Source: Torreya grandis
Lineage: Eukaryota; Streptophyta; Pinopsida; Cupressales; Taxaceae
Length of the DNA stretch: 64,000 nt
Assembly: GCA_037957365.1 (NCBI GenBank)
Contig: JARHVA010001174.1
Coordinates: 1,603,501 to 1,667,500, forward strand
Direction: 5' to 3'
Part shown: positions 34,041 to 46,319 of the stretch, in pieces
How the letters are laid out: every line of letters starts with the position of its first letter
How positions within the stretch are numbered: position 1 is the stretch's first letter
Program-made: the position numbers and the translations under genes
The notes under the pieces: generated by a model
Told to the model about the DNA's origin: nothing
Seen by the model: only the letters and a program-made list of their open reading frames with translations
Database searches by the model: none

Positions 34041-36357
34041 GGTTAGTTTTACTTGCATCTTCCCTTTATACATAGTCTCTTTGCTTTTACTTTCTTTCTG
34101 ATTCTTCTATCCATTATCAAATCATTATTATAGCCCCTTGTTTTATTTTTTACTCTGGGCACTTTCCCTCTTCATTTTCAAAACCAATTCAAACAATCCA
34201 AAGTAAATGCATTACAAATACTTTTCAATGATCATTCTTTCTTAGTAATTCATAATTATCATGTTATACCTTTCATTTCACTTACATAATCATATCCTTT
34301 TCTTGTTTATGATGAGAATGTACATTATTATCTATCTTAATCATTCAAGTTACATTGTTATAACTCATTTACACATATATTGAGGGCATGTGGCTTTCCT
34401 TTCCTTATTTTCATATAATGCTTTAGCACCTTGTTAAGGATTGTTTCAATATGTTTCTCTTCCTCTATTTTTGAATCCTTATACCTTAATAAATTTTAAC
34501 TTCTAAATAATTCAAAAAAAATCAAATATGGAAATTCAAAAACATGTAAATAATTTAAAAATCAAAAAAAAAAATCAAGACCTAAAAACCATTTTCAATT
34601 GTTCCTAGATTATTTATTTTCATATGTTATTTATTTTATGTTATATAAATAGAATTTTTTAATTTATACACATTTATTTTCACAAAGTATTTGATCATGA
34701 TATAGGACATACGTTTACATGGTTTTGATGTTAAACTTCCTTTATTACCCAATAATCTTGCTAAGTTTTGGGCATCTCTTCATTCTCCAAGAATAATTTA
34801 ACAAGGTGTATTTATTCACAACCTCTATACCATGTTGAGCTACATATCACAAAAAATATTTTATATTCACTCATATTATGCATTGCATTACATAGCTATG
34901 TTATTTTCTAATAATGACAAGAATCCATATGGTGGATGTAGACTACTTTCATTTGTTCTATGCTTCTTTTCTTACTTTGCTACATGATAAGTTAGAACTT
35001 GATTACTTATTTTACGTGGAACTTGGCCTTGTATGTTCAATTTTTTTCTTGTATGTTATCACTAAGCTATTTTTTCATGGCCATTGGCCTTGGGTATTTA
35101 TGAAACATTTACAATCCCTTGCATTGGCCTAAAAGCTTATGTGTGACATCATATGCAAATTGTTTAACATTATATGTCATTAATTGTATGTACTTTTATG
35201 TTTCTATAGTGTCATGATTCATATCATGCATTACTTATATATTTTATTAGTTTAGTGCCATTATGCATATTATGCACATCCTACTTATGTGCCTCAATGA
35301 TACATATTTCTAATACATATATGTAAATTCAATACTAGATTCAAAACTATGATGCAAGTACATTTAAAACTTCAAATTTTAATACATGATTACATATTAA
35401 ATATCTCATAGTTTAAGCTAAGTAATTTGCAAGCTAAATCTCCCATTTCAGAATGGGGGCATCATAATGGGTTTGTCTTGAGAAGTTAAGTCTTCATGAG
35501 CAAAATTTCAAATTGAAATTAGAGCATGATTAAAAAAATTGATTATGGGGGCATGTGGCATGCATGTGCATCATTATTATAGTTACAAGTTTGAAAAATA
35601 GTTATAAGTATCAATAGTTAACAATTTATAAATGACATTTAATATCAATTTAGTACAGTACAAGTGGCATGATACTCATTCATGTTCAAGATAATACATG
35701 GATATTTAAAAGTTCTCAAATTCAAAAGGTTTCAAAAGTTGTAAAGTTTCAAATTTTATCAAAGTTTCAATGTTGAAAAGTTATAAAGTTTGAAATAAAA
35801 TATACATCCATTTGCATCAGTTGGATTCATCTTCATATTGTAAGTGGCCCAAGTTAGAGTCTAGTGATACTCAACATTTATGGTTGCTCTTTTTCAATAT
35901 GTAGAAAACCACAATTGGTGGTCTATCCCTTTGATTATTTTATAGAGTACTCTACATGGTTAAATGAGAGTTGGATCATAAAATATTTCCAACTCAATAG
36001 CATTCAAAGGTTTTCAAATTGAAACGTGATCACTCTCAATTTTCCATAGGTTTAATATTTATCCAAAATACCTCAACAAGGAGGTAGGCACTTATTCAAT
36101 TTTAAGTTATAATAAAATTATATTTCATACTCTTTTAGGTGTATAATCTCCTTACTCTCTTTGAGAATTTCAAATTTTAAATTTACAATTTATAATCTTC
36201 AAATATGGAAAATAACTACTTTCAATGGCATTGTTGTAGGTTTCACATTAAGGAGTCCTTCACAATCAATCTCCACATCTACAGACACAATGTGTATGCA
36301 TAATTAGGTTTACATATACTTTACTCTAGTAATTTAACTTTGATTGCATCACTATAA
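34041..36357 (+). other. 3' non-coding region of element C
   Basis: Long AT-rich stretch without domains between the protease remnant and the PPT. G-runs at about 35454 and 35548 (GGGGGCAT) resemble PPT fragments. No gene seen; the open frame at 34914-35132 is hydrophobic by composition only. Confidence 0.45.
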
Positions 36358-36372
36358 TAAAGTGGGGGAAAA
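36358..36372 (+). other. Polypurine tract of element C
   Basis: TAAAGTGGGGGAAAA directly precedes the LTR start TGTAGAAACATA. Confidence 0.75.
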
Positions 36373-36890
36373 TGTAGAAACATAAAATCAATAATTAAGT
36401 GCTTGTCAATGTTTATTATTTACATCCTTACCTTACTTGGTCTATTTACCATTTCATTAACTCACAATCCATAAAATATCCTTCACCATATTTTAAACAC
36501 TGAAAATATCATACAAACATCCATATTTTAGTCACATTCATAAATATTAAAGATAGAATCTCCTATTATACCTATCCCTATATTATCTAGCCTTCTAAGA
36601 TAAGTCTGAGCTAGGTTAGATAGCGTTGTATTGTGGCCTTGTAATCTAGTGTATCCTTATCCCCTACACCCAAATGGTCACTTTTTCAAATTGATATGTT
36701 TTTCAATGGCTCTCCCACACATTATGTAAATTTAGTTAGAAAAAATATTCAAAATATTCCCCTATGAAAGTGTTAAGGCCAACAAACCCCCTTCGTAGGA
36801 GAAGTGGGGGACTCCTCTACAAAAATGTTCAAATTCAAAGTTCCCAAACGTTCAGTCTCATTCTTATCAACTCCTTTCTAATAAAATCCT
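36373..36890 (+). repeat. 3' LTR of element C, recognisable part
   Basis: Begins TGTAGAAAC after the PPT and is homologous to 9692-9924 plus 15612-15890. It lacks the copia element, giving the pre-insertion arrangement around 36605-36620. Homology is lost near 36.89 kb; the true end is not visible. Confidence 0.7.
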
Positions 36891-37235
36891 CAAGTCCTTA
36901 TTTTTCCTTGGCTTTCCTAAGCATGGTGAATATTTTTAGTGGTTGTTTTATCCCTTTTGAGAGCCCCCATGACCTTAAAGATAACACAGTTAAGTCCTAA
37001 CCGTATCCTAAAATAAACTAGGTGATTTCTCACTTAGAATATTTAATGCACTAAATTTTGTATAGGATTTTTTTCATGGTAATATTCCTAGATTCTTAGT
37101 CTCCTAAAGTGATAACCTTTTGGACTCCTATGTGGCACCTAACAATGCTTAGATGGAATCTAGGTGAGTGCTTATATTTATCACATTTTTTCCTTTTACT
37201 TAGTCCCTTTTGTATATTTCTATAGGAGAAACTGT
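36891..37235. other. Unassigned sequence right of element C
   Basis: May be the rest of C's LTR or the edge of another element. No domain or terminal motif is seen, and the expected remainder of the chromovirus integrase is not found here. Confidence 0.3.
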
Positions 37236-37735
37236 TAAATGGGAGATCACTGCATGGATCACTATCAAAGATGATGTAACTTATCAGATCCCAACCAATC
37301 AAGATTCCCCACCATCAAAATGGTCATTTTCCTAGATCTATTAGAGAATGTTAGATCTCAAGAGACCCTAACCCAATGGGAAGGTGCCATGTATATCATA
37401 GTCAAAATGGTCAATCTCCTATATCTTTTAGAGATGTCAAAACTTGGGAGATCCCAACTAAATGAAAGAGTGGTGTGTGGCTTGGTGGTCAAGGTTGCCA
37501 AGATATGACTAATGGGCTTTCCCTAATGTCATTCATGTGAGTCTCCCAAATATGATATAGATGTTAGAGCCTGAAAGATACTGATCAAATGAAAGAGTTT
37601 TACATGGACCTTCTTGAAAATTTGTTAAACTTGTCAGATCCCATCCCAATTGGAAAGTGTCATGTCCATCATAGTTAGAATGGTTAGTCTCCTAAACTTG
37701 ATAGAGATGTCAAATCCTGAGAGAGCCTAACTTAT
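37236..37735. repeat. Degenerate tandem repeat block
   Basis: About five imperfect units of roughly 90-130 bp sharing the pieces GGTCAATCTCCTA, TTAGAGATGTCA and AGATCC-AACC plus AATGGRAARTGCCATG. The clearest pair starts at about 37375 and 37650. No coding potential recognised. Confidence 0.55.
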
Positions 37736-37924
37736 CACATCATGCCTTGGGGAATTTCTATATAGATTGGTAGGGAGATCCCAATAGACCCTAGAACTAT
37801 CAAATATAAAAGGGCTAATCAAAGGATGCCACACATCCTCCAAATGGCATTTTATTTTCCAAAGTGTATACAAATGAATCACTAGGTTATGCCTAGGTGG
37901 TAATTATTGTAGCATGAACCAATT

Positions 37925-38245
37925 AGCAAGGAACACGTGGCATGAAGAAGGAACCACCCAAGAAGCCTCAAAGATGCTATGGTTGTGTGCCTACCACACT
38001 CTGGGCATTAATTATATAATAAATTGGGCCTTGATTGGATAACTTAAAATGTCACATCATAATTAACAAATCTCATAGGTGATGAATATTTGATATCTCT
38101 AAGTTTAAGTGTAGATTAGGAAATAAATGGGAGGATCAAGCCACCAACTTAAATTTGAATTCACACTAAGTGAGTCACCAAACACCATCAATATAGGAGA
38201 TGTGTGTGGATATATATAAGTTCCCTAAGGTGAACTCATTAATCA
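37925..38245 (+). promoter_or_regulatory. Promoter-like stretch before frame D
   Basis: A G-box/ABRE-type ACACGTGGC at about 37931-37939 and a TATA box TATATATAAG at 38211-38220, with a leader to the ATG at 38357. The spacing suits a pol II promoter, possibly an LTR U3. Based on motifs only. Confidence 0.35.
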
Positions 38246-38356
38246 TTATTGCTCCCAATTTCCTAGAATATACTCCTCACTTTTTTTTCCTACTAGTGCC
38301 CTCCATGTTCTCCCCTTGCTCAATTTTCCTTGTAACATAATTCCATCCTAGCTACA

Positions 38357-41300
38357 ATGGCCACCTCATCCTTAAACCCCAAAGCTAAGCCAAATTAAAG
38401 AGATGCCATATTCTTAGATGGTGTGACATGTTTCAATAAATTTAATAAGTTTTTTCAATCCATTGACTTTTTACCCAAATCCTTAGGTAGTGATGATGAA
38501 GTTAAAGCCAAGCTATAATATTCCCTTTGGGCATGTGAGAAGTGTGGGTTACACTGAGCTAGATCCAAGCCATAAGTCTTTCCCTATGTTGACTTATTCA
38601 AAAAATTATTTCTCATGGTGAGTGTGCACGAGATGGTATTCATGACATGGTCTACTCTATGAATTCTTGGCATTAGATTACAAAAATCTCAGGAACCACC
38701 TTCAAATCCTACTATAACCTCCTAGATTTTATAGTCACCTATGATTTAGCCACCATGACGACCTATACTAGAACTAACTAGATTCATGACATTTTGAGTG
38801 ACTAGGTGGAGAACCTAGATGCCAAATGGGTTAATAAGATAGACATGAATACATATACTATCTACCCCTTCAAAGATGGAATCTATGTCAAGATGATCCT
38901 TCTCAATCAATATTTTGGGGAGGACAACTATCTACATGTCAACCTCCTATGGATTCCCCTACTCCACATAATCCTCCAAGGTGAGCAAGTCCCTGAACTT
39001 GGATGGGTAATAAATTTCAATTTGATCAAGGTGGTTGGAGATGCTCAAGAAGGAGGTGACTTATACATGATGAAATACCTAGTAGATGTAGTCTATGGGA
39101 CACTCACATTCAAACATTTTGCTTTTCCAACATGGGTTATTAGGGGCATAGTATTCCATGTAGTTTTATATAAACTATATGGACATAATTATTAGAACCA
39201 CATATGAGAGATATGTGATTCCTTATACCTGATGGTCTACATGGCCATCAATGAATCATTTAGGCCTCAATTATTGAATTAAATTTACTACTATATCAAT
39301 ATCATTGGTGACTAATGGCACTGTCTATATGACACTATCATTTAATTGGTAGGTAATCTCTAGGCTCCCCTTTGCCTACCATATCAAATCCTATACCCCC
39401 TAGTAAAGTAGGAAATAACATACCAACTAGTGGACAACATCTTTGGGCACAACATCATCCACCAAAAAAAGGCATCATGATCACCATCTAGCACCATGTT
39501 TATAGAGCCTTCCTACCTCTATAGAATATGGCAATAGGAAAGGACTCCTTTACCATAGACAAGGTAGATCATCAAGACTAGGACCTTCATGGTGTTATAT
39601 GGGGTCACATGGCTAAATATCATGCCCTTATCAACTTCATTTTTTAGACACTAACCCAAGGATGATGATGATCTCTAACTAAATCTATCTAATGATCAAG
39701 AGGTGTTCATTAGGATTGAGGCTTAGAAGAATAAGAAAGAAATGTAGCCTCAGTTTATGCTATCTACCCAAGCTAGCCTTTCCTTTTCCATGTAAACCCA
39801 ACCCAGTGAGGATGTTCAAGAAAATCCCTCCATATTTCAAGGAAAATTATATAGGGAGTCTCAATAACTTCTCTTCCCCAAGATTATCCTCCTAGAGATC
39901 CTACCCCTCAGCCCTTAGCTCCACCTCCAACACCTCCTATGGTCTAATCAACTTGATCTTATGTAGTTCATCCCTAGGTGGTTTGGTCTCAAGCACCTCC
40001 ATTCCAAATTACTTAACCTTAAGCTACACAAGCCCTCAAATTTGACATCATTAATAGCCTATTGACATGTCTAATGTGCAACTAACACTTAACACCTATG
40101 CACGCCCCTTTCCCTACTCCCTCCACTCTTTCTTAGCCTCTCACAACATCACCTAGTTTCCCAATTCCCCAATAGTCCATTTAGGTGATGTTTCCCCTCT
40201 TCCCCATTTTACCCCTCGATAATTCACCCAAGTTCCTTTGGACTCATCCATGCACAACATACTCACCTCCTCATTCCCATTTACATTATATATTCCACAA
40301 CTAGGGATCTCCACAATGCCCATGTTAGTAATTATACAGGTCTAGATACTTATCGTTGACCCATCCTATATAAGTGTAGTGGTAACTCAAGTAATAAGTG
40401 CACCTATGTGCACATTTCAAGTGACCTAAGAAATTCCAATGACACCCTCTATTTCCCAATAATTTCCTCAATTAGTCCCTATAGCCTATGTCACCTCTAC
40501 TCCCTCCACTACAATGGTTGAAGCTAATCCAAGGAAGAGACCCCTAAATAATTAGAAGTCCATTCATCATCATCCTTATATTTAGGTTGTGATCACTCCC
40601 ACTATTCCTATACCACCTCATGTGTCTCCCCACATCATTCATAGACCTCCCTTTTCCCTCATCCTAGGTACCTAGGTATTTGGCTTTAACCAGCCAATTT
40701 TATCATTTTTATTGAATACCCCTCTTCTTAGAGTCATTACCCCACATGTTAACTTGACCTAGAGCTATTCGTAGGCACAAATTTTCCCTTAGGCTTCCCC
40801 ATTAATCTTTCCTACTTATGCCCCCATCCCTCCTTTTCCTTCACTACTTTCCTCTTTCATCCTTTCTACTTCATCCATTCCCCCTCCACCTTGACCTCCA
40901 CCTATCATAAATATATTCATCACCCCACCAACACCTCCTACACCCATGGGAATAGATATGGTGTCATAGGTACCTAAGATGACTATGTAGGGTGACCCCA
41001 ATGTGTAGTGGGACTTTGACCAGACTATAGGGAACATGAGAAGGATCATCACCAAAAATTTCATCTAAGAGGGGAACCTTATGATCTATTAAATTCAACA
41101 AGATCTCTTCTCCCTCACCAAAGTGAGGACATCCATGGGAGAAGATAAAGTGACATAGGGCCCAATCTTGATCCTCTAGGTTACACATGATATATTTGAG
41201 AATTTGATGGAAGATATACAAGATCATGTCTGAGTGTTGGAGGCATAAGTGAAGACTTCCTTCCCTATGGAGATGATTGGATAAATAATGGATGCCCTCT

Positions 41301-42110
41301 TGTAAATTTTATCAACTCTAGGTGCTTGAGACTCTAATGGAACTCAATGCATAGATTCAAAGGACCCAAACCTACTTGGAGAGAATTTATCTAGTAGAGA
41401 GCAAGTGCATGAAGAGCAATAATCATGCACAAGGGCATGTTTCTAGAGTTGAAGTTCATGCCTTTATACCTGAGCTTATATCAAACATATCTTAGTAGCA
41501 TGAGAGTTTAAATTAAGGAATGGGTGGTCCTAGCATAGATGGTAGTGGACCCCCTAGAAGAAGGCAATAAAATTACACTGATGTAATTTAAAGAGGTCAA
41601 CATCATAGTGATGTTCTACCCAGATGGCACTCTATTAGACATGAGTAACTTTAAAGTTCACATAGGTCACTTTGACCAGGTCATGAGAAATAAAGTGACA
41701 AAGGCCAACAAGGATGTATCCCAAGTGGTGATCAAACTCTTAATCCAATCCACTACAAACATTAGTTAAGTTTTAAAATTTAAAGTGTCTATAGAGGCCC
41801 CACTTCAATTTTATCAAAGACTAGTGGCCTAATCAAAGGTGATATTTTGATAGCCACCAATGAATTTGGCCAAGATGGATTGAGAGTTTGACCTAGTAGT
41901 AGATACATTGGCCACCAAGGAGATAGAGTCCATATATTTGGAAGGTAGTTCATTTACAAATCTTCCATGTATTAGTTAAGTAGGCCCTTGAGTATATTTT
42001 AGATAGAGTGGAAGGGATATTATCTTTTTTAAATAAATATAGTTGAAACAACTCAGGGTGGCCATCATGGCCCAAGATGGGAATCTCATGCTAATTGGAG
42101 GTGATCCCCC
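38357..42110 (+). pseudogene. Long decayed frame D of unknown family
   Basis: Starts ATG at 38357 (MATSSLNPKAK) and can be followed, with one frame slip near 38.62 kb and possibly others, for about 1,250 codons. The N-terminal part to about 39.3 kb looks globular (open 38806-39195: DAKWVNKIDMNTYTIYPF, then FPTWVIRGIVFHVVLYKLYG and VYMAINESFRPQLLN). A Pro/Ser/Thr-rich middle (about 39.85-40.95 kb) follows, then a helical part (IGNMRRIITKNF, then HDIFENLMEDIQDHV, about 41.03-41.35 kb). Most stops are TAA/TAG in places that would suit Gln. I do not recognise the family. Length, Pro-rich middle and company suggest an unusual gag-like protein of a non-autonomous element, but a host gene copy is not excluded. 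No zinc knuckle or pol domain seen. Confidence 0.45.
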
Positions 42111-43439
42111 ATCCTTATCTATAAATGTATAATAATGGAGGGTCAATAATTCTTAGTCCCAAAATGTTGTTGGACTTGTTCTAGGATTTCACCTACTTAT
42201 TACTTCACTCTGGGGGATCGTTAATGTCTACCATGATTGTTACTTTTGTAAAGAAACTTATTTTAATGAATGCAACTTCTCACTTTCTACTAAATTTGTG
42301 GTTTATTTGTTAATTTGTCAATCATTTCCAATTGTTGAATGAATGTTAATGCTATATAATTTAACTAATGCTTTGTAACTTAAAGACTATAGTGGTTATT
42401 ATGTTCTTTGTTATTCTAACCCATTTATAGACCCTCCTTATTTCCCATATAGTATTCATGATCTATGAATTAATCTATAAATTAATTTTGAAGGACCTAT
42501 GTGTTTTCTAATATAGGCTCCCTAGATATTAACATTTATTAAGGGGTTTATAAATTAAGCATTCTTTCATGTTTCTTTAAAATTCTCCCCTTTGTGTAAA
42601 ACAAAGTCAAAACCCTTGGTGAAACTTGACACATAGTGGCATAATTATGACAAGGCACTTAGCTTGTTTCTTGAAGCATTGACACTTTTTAGGCCTAAAA
42701 ACATGCTCTCCTACCCTACCTTACCATCCTTTTTTATGTTTGTTTTAAAACCCAAATATTTCCCTTGATTTAGGAATGTGTGAGGTGTGACTCAATAGTA
42801 AATGAAAAATAGAAGCTCCCTCAGTTGGAAATGTTTACAAAGTGTAATTTCACCAATCTTAAACATATGATGGTAATTGTTATGGCTCTTTTAGTATAAA
42901 ATGTTAACCCACTCAGTCCTTGGACTAAAATAGCATAAGTCTTAAATTTAATAAGGGGATATTTTATCCCATGCATTGCCTCCCACTTTCCTCTTTAGAA
43001 CACTCAATCCCATGAGTGCCTTTGAAGGTAGAAAATATCTCAATCCTAAAAATAACTAGAGATAGAAGGAGGGATTGTGAGTAATTATCAAACAACATCC
43101 AGGCCTTGAAGACATATTTTTTATGCCTTAAAGAAATATTTTATTGAGTGTATCATATTTCCCTTCCTTTACACTTTCCCCATTATTGTGTGATTTAAAT
43201 TTTGATAATAACTGGCACTAAAAGGAAGGGCAAATATATTTTTCAAGTTTGCTTGATTTCCTATCATTTTATGTTGGTTTATGATTGATTGGTAGTGATT
43301 TTTTAACTATTATTTGTCTATAAAATATCCTAGAGATTATTGCACCTATCACCAAAGCTAGGTCACATCTTGGTAGACTAGTTGTTTCACTTTTGTAGTT
43401 TCACAGAAGGCCCAAACTTAGTAGACCTAAATCCAGACT
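42111..43439. other. No gene recognised between D and E
   Basis: AT-rich. A PPT-like CTCTGGGGGA lies near 42208. It should hold the end of D's element and the 5' LTR or leader of E, but I could not define LTR ends. Confidence 0.35.
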
Positions 43440-44240
43440 TGGTTCCACTAGCACATCTTCTTAGTCTCCCCCAAATAGACCACCCATAATGGATCTTCCA
43501 ATACCCTAGTTATCTAGGTTAACTATCAACATTCCTGGAGTTGTTTATGACTTACCTAGGAACCTAAAAAGATATCATCCCCATTTCACACCTAGTGTAG
43601 GATGAATGGCTAAAGAGCATGTGAACTCATATAATACCACCCTAAGACTTCTCAATGTGTAACATGAATATGTGGCATGCATAATTTTTCCATTCACTCT
43701 GATGGATTTATCCCATAATTGGTTCTTTAACCTCCCTAAAAACTCAATCATAAGCTAGGACCAGTTTAGTAGTGCCTTCTTGGACCAATTTAGGCAAGTT
43801 ATTGACCCTAGTGTCTTCTATCAATAGTTCACTTGTATTAAATAAGAACCCAATGAACCCTTCATAAACTTTAATGCTAGGTTTTATAAAATGTATAGCC
43901 GAGTCACTATGCTCTACCAACCCAATGCTTGGTTAGCACTTGAAATGTATAAGAATGCCTTGGACCCTTAAATTGCCATGTTTCTAAGGTGATACCCTAA
44001 AATAGTTGACTTACCCCTAACATATGTTAAATCCATACAATTTGATAGGTATTTTAACCCTAAATTTCAAACTATATCTCCTATTCCCAATGCATACCAT
44101 ATATGCCTATGTTGAGCTTGTTTCCTAGAATAAACTAGAATATTCTAATGTTCCAACTACTACCCTTAACAAACTAAGTACCTCTAAGTCACATCATTCC
44201 AAAAAAATACCTAAGATTTATTTACCCATTAAACCATGAA
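43440..44240 (+). pseudogene. Element E gag
   Basis: A plus-strand retrotrans_gag core: NIPGVVYDLPRNLKRYHPHF, then MDLSHNWFFNLPKNSIIS, FSSAFLDQFRQVID and EPNEPFINFNARFYKM, about 43520-43900. In-frame stops again sit at likely Gln or Trp codons. The element's 5' LTR is not identified. Gag is followed about 1 kb later by protease-like and RNase H sequence in the same orientation. Confidence 0.7.
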
Positions 44241-45079
44241 ATGTATCCTCAGTTACAACACCAAGTGGTGTTGGTAGTAACTAATGACACCTAAGCCATA
44301 CCTCAGGAATCCATAAAAAATGAGTTGGATGTTATTCAATGAATGGTATAAAAATACAATAATGACTTCCTTGGTCTATATAGGTAAATGAGTAGCTCTA
44401 ACATTGAAATTTCAAACAATAACTTTACCTACTAAAGACAAAATAAAAATAAAAATCATCCTCATAATCAACCAGAGCCCTCTCCCATTAGGTTGCTAGA
44501 AGTTAATATCTATGAGATAGTTCTACCTAACTAGTGTCAAGTGCATAACATAATCACATATGGGTAACCTAACTATATAGAGATTTTTAGTGACTTTGAT
44601 ATTTTTTTAGAGAGATATAGGTGTATGATGTGGTTCCAAATCACACAAAACATCAAACTCAAGTAGACCCCCTAGCATGGACATGGTGTTGTAAACTATA
44701 GATTTTCCAAACCAAGAAGAAAATGGGTCAAAGGAGTGCACTAGTGAGGTTACAACATTTCCAAGGGATCAATTATGCCATAAATAATTGACAACCATAT
44801 CAACCCCTTACTACTTTGACTCCCCCAAATAATGGCATAACCCCATCAAATCATAATGCTAGGAATGACCCTCCACCTCCAAAACCTCATGATGAGAGAT
44901 CCTATAGAAACCCCACAAATTTAAAATAAGGTAGTCTATAATATATTATAATACATGAATGAGATTAAATCAAATATCACCCTTCATTAACTTACTTAGA
45001 TCATAAATCAATGCAATTATCTACTAAAATACCTAACTAAAAAGCCAATGCATCCTACCCAAACTAATCAAAAAATATT

Positions 45080-45480
45080 CCACACCAATATGTTCATCCA
45101 TTATAACAAGATTGAGGTCCCTCCCTTCCTCTTGACTATTAGTTTATTTGGAAAGAACCTACAGAATTGATTAGTGGACTCATGATCCTTAGAAAATGTA
45201 ATGTTAGTAGACATTTATGAGAAGTTAGGGCTAGTTCTTATCAAATCAGAAAAAGTGGTGGTTCAATTAGATAATTTAGAGGTCAAAGTAGTGGGTGAGA
45301 TTCTAAATGTCCACATATAACTGGAATCTAAACCTATTATTCAATATTTCATAGGCATCCAAGTGGTAGAGATTTTAGAAGCCTATGGCATGCTCCTTAT
45401 TAGGGAGTAGTCTAAAACTTTAAACATATACGTGGCTACTAACTTCTCTCATATGTGGTTACCCTAGAGAACTATATCCA
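45080..45480 (+). pseudogene. Element E protease-like region
   Basis: Decayed frame with VVVQLDNLEVKVVGEILNV, then IQVVEILEAYGMLLIRE, SKTLNIYVATNFSHMWLP and NQIKVDRDPCMKH. This segment type usually sits between protease and the following RNase H in this Ty3 polyprotein group. The active-site Asp-Ser/Thr-Gly is not recognisable. Confidence 0.5.
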
Positions 45481-45599
45481 ATCAAATCAAAGTGGATAGG
45501 GATCCCTGTATGAAACACATGATAACTGCTTAAAACATAATCAATGAGAAAGTGAACTTGGTGTCCTCAAACTTAGTAATGTATACACTAAGCACAAAA

Positions 45600-45980
45600 C
45601 TTACTAAAAATAAAGTTGATAATGAGCTAGGAATTCCAAGCTTGTGGTCCTGATATGTTGATGGGAACCATTCTAAATAGTCAATGGAGTAGGTGTTATA
45701 TTGATATATCTTAGGGTTCTAATTTTCATTAAAGCATAAGGTAAAGGAACTAAGAGCATTTAGTGATACTAAGCTAATGGTCAACCAAGTTAAGTTTATA
45801 TTTTAGTACAAATTATCATACCTCATGAGATATAAACATAGGTCTTGGGACCTGATCAAGATGTTTAGTGTATTCAACATCATCCCTATCCCTAGGGAAG
45901 AAAACTAGGTTGTTGATTCATTAGCATCCTTAGCCATGAACTTAACTCCCTTGGATGACATTGATTTGTAGGATTAATCT
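45600..45980 (+). pseudogene. Archaeal-like RNase H of element E, upstream of RT
   Basis: YVDGNHSK (near 45655) is the first Asp region. SDTKLMVNQVKF (near 45768) matches the GDSxLVVNQ box, RHSWDLI-type sequence (RYKHRSWDLIKMF) follows, and PREEN-VVDSLASLA closes the domain near 45.93 kb. The AEYEAL region between them is unreadable. It lies before RT, as in element H. Confidence 0.65.
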
Positions 45981-46319
45981 ATGGAACTATTCCCTTGTCC
46001 ATCCATCCTAAAAAATGTGACAAATTTCTAGGTCTTTGAGTATGACAATAGATTATATTATTTCTTAACAATGTTTGGATATTTGAAGCCAAAGTAATTA
46101 ATGAGGTAGACAAAGGAAACCCTAGAGTTCAACTTGATAAGGATGGTATCTTCAACATTCATGAGAATCAAATCTCTAAAGGGATGATTATCTCAAAAAG
46201 AGTGTTTGACACCTTAGGCCTCATACCCCAAATAAAAAAACCCAATTTTCAAGACTATAAGTGTTAAGTCATCAACCTTGAATCTAAATAAAAACCCCAA
46301 ACCATTAATGTGGATCATG

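Noticed and set aside
36764..37000. 78-residue open frame at the right end of C
   Set aside because: Begins inside the C LTR, has no domain, and the paralogous LTR lacks the frame.
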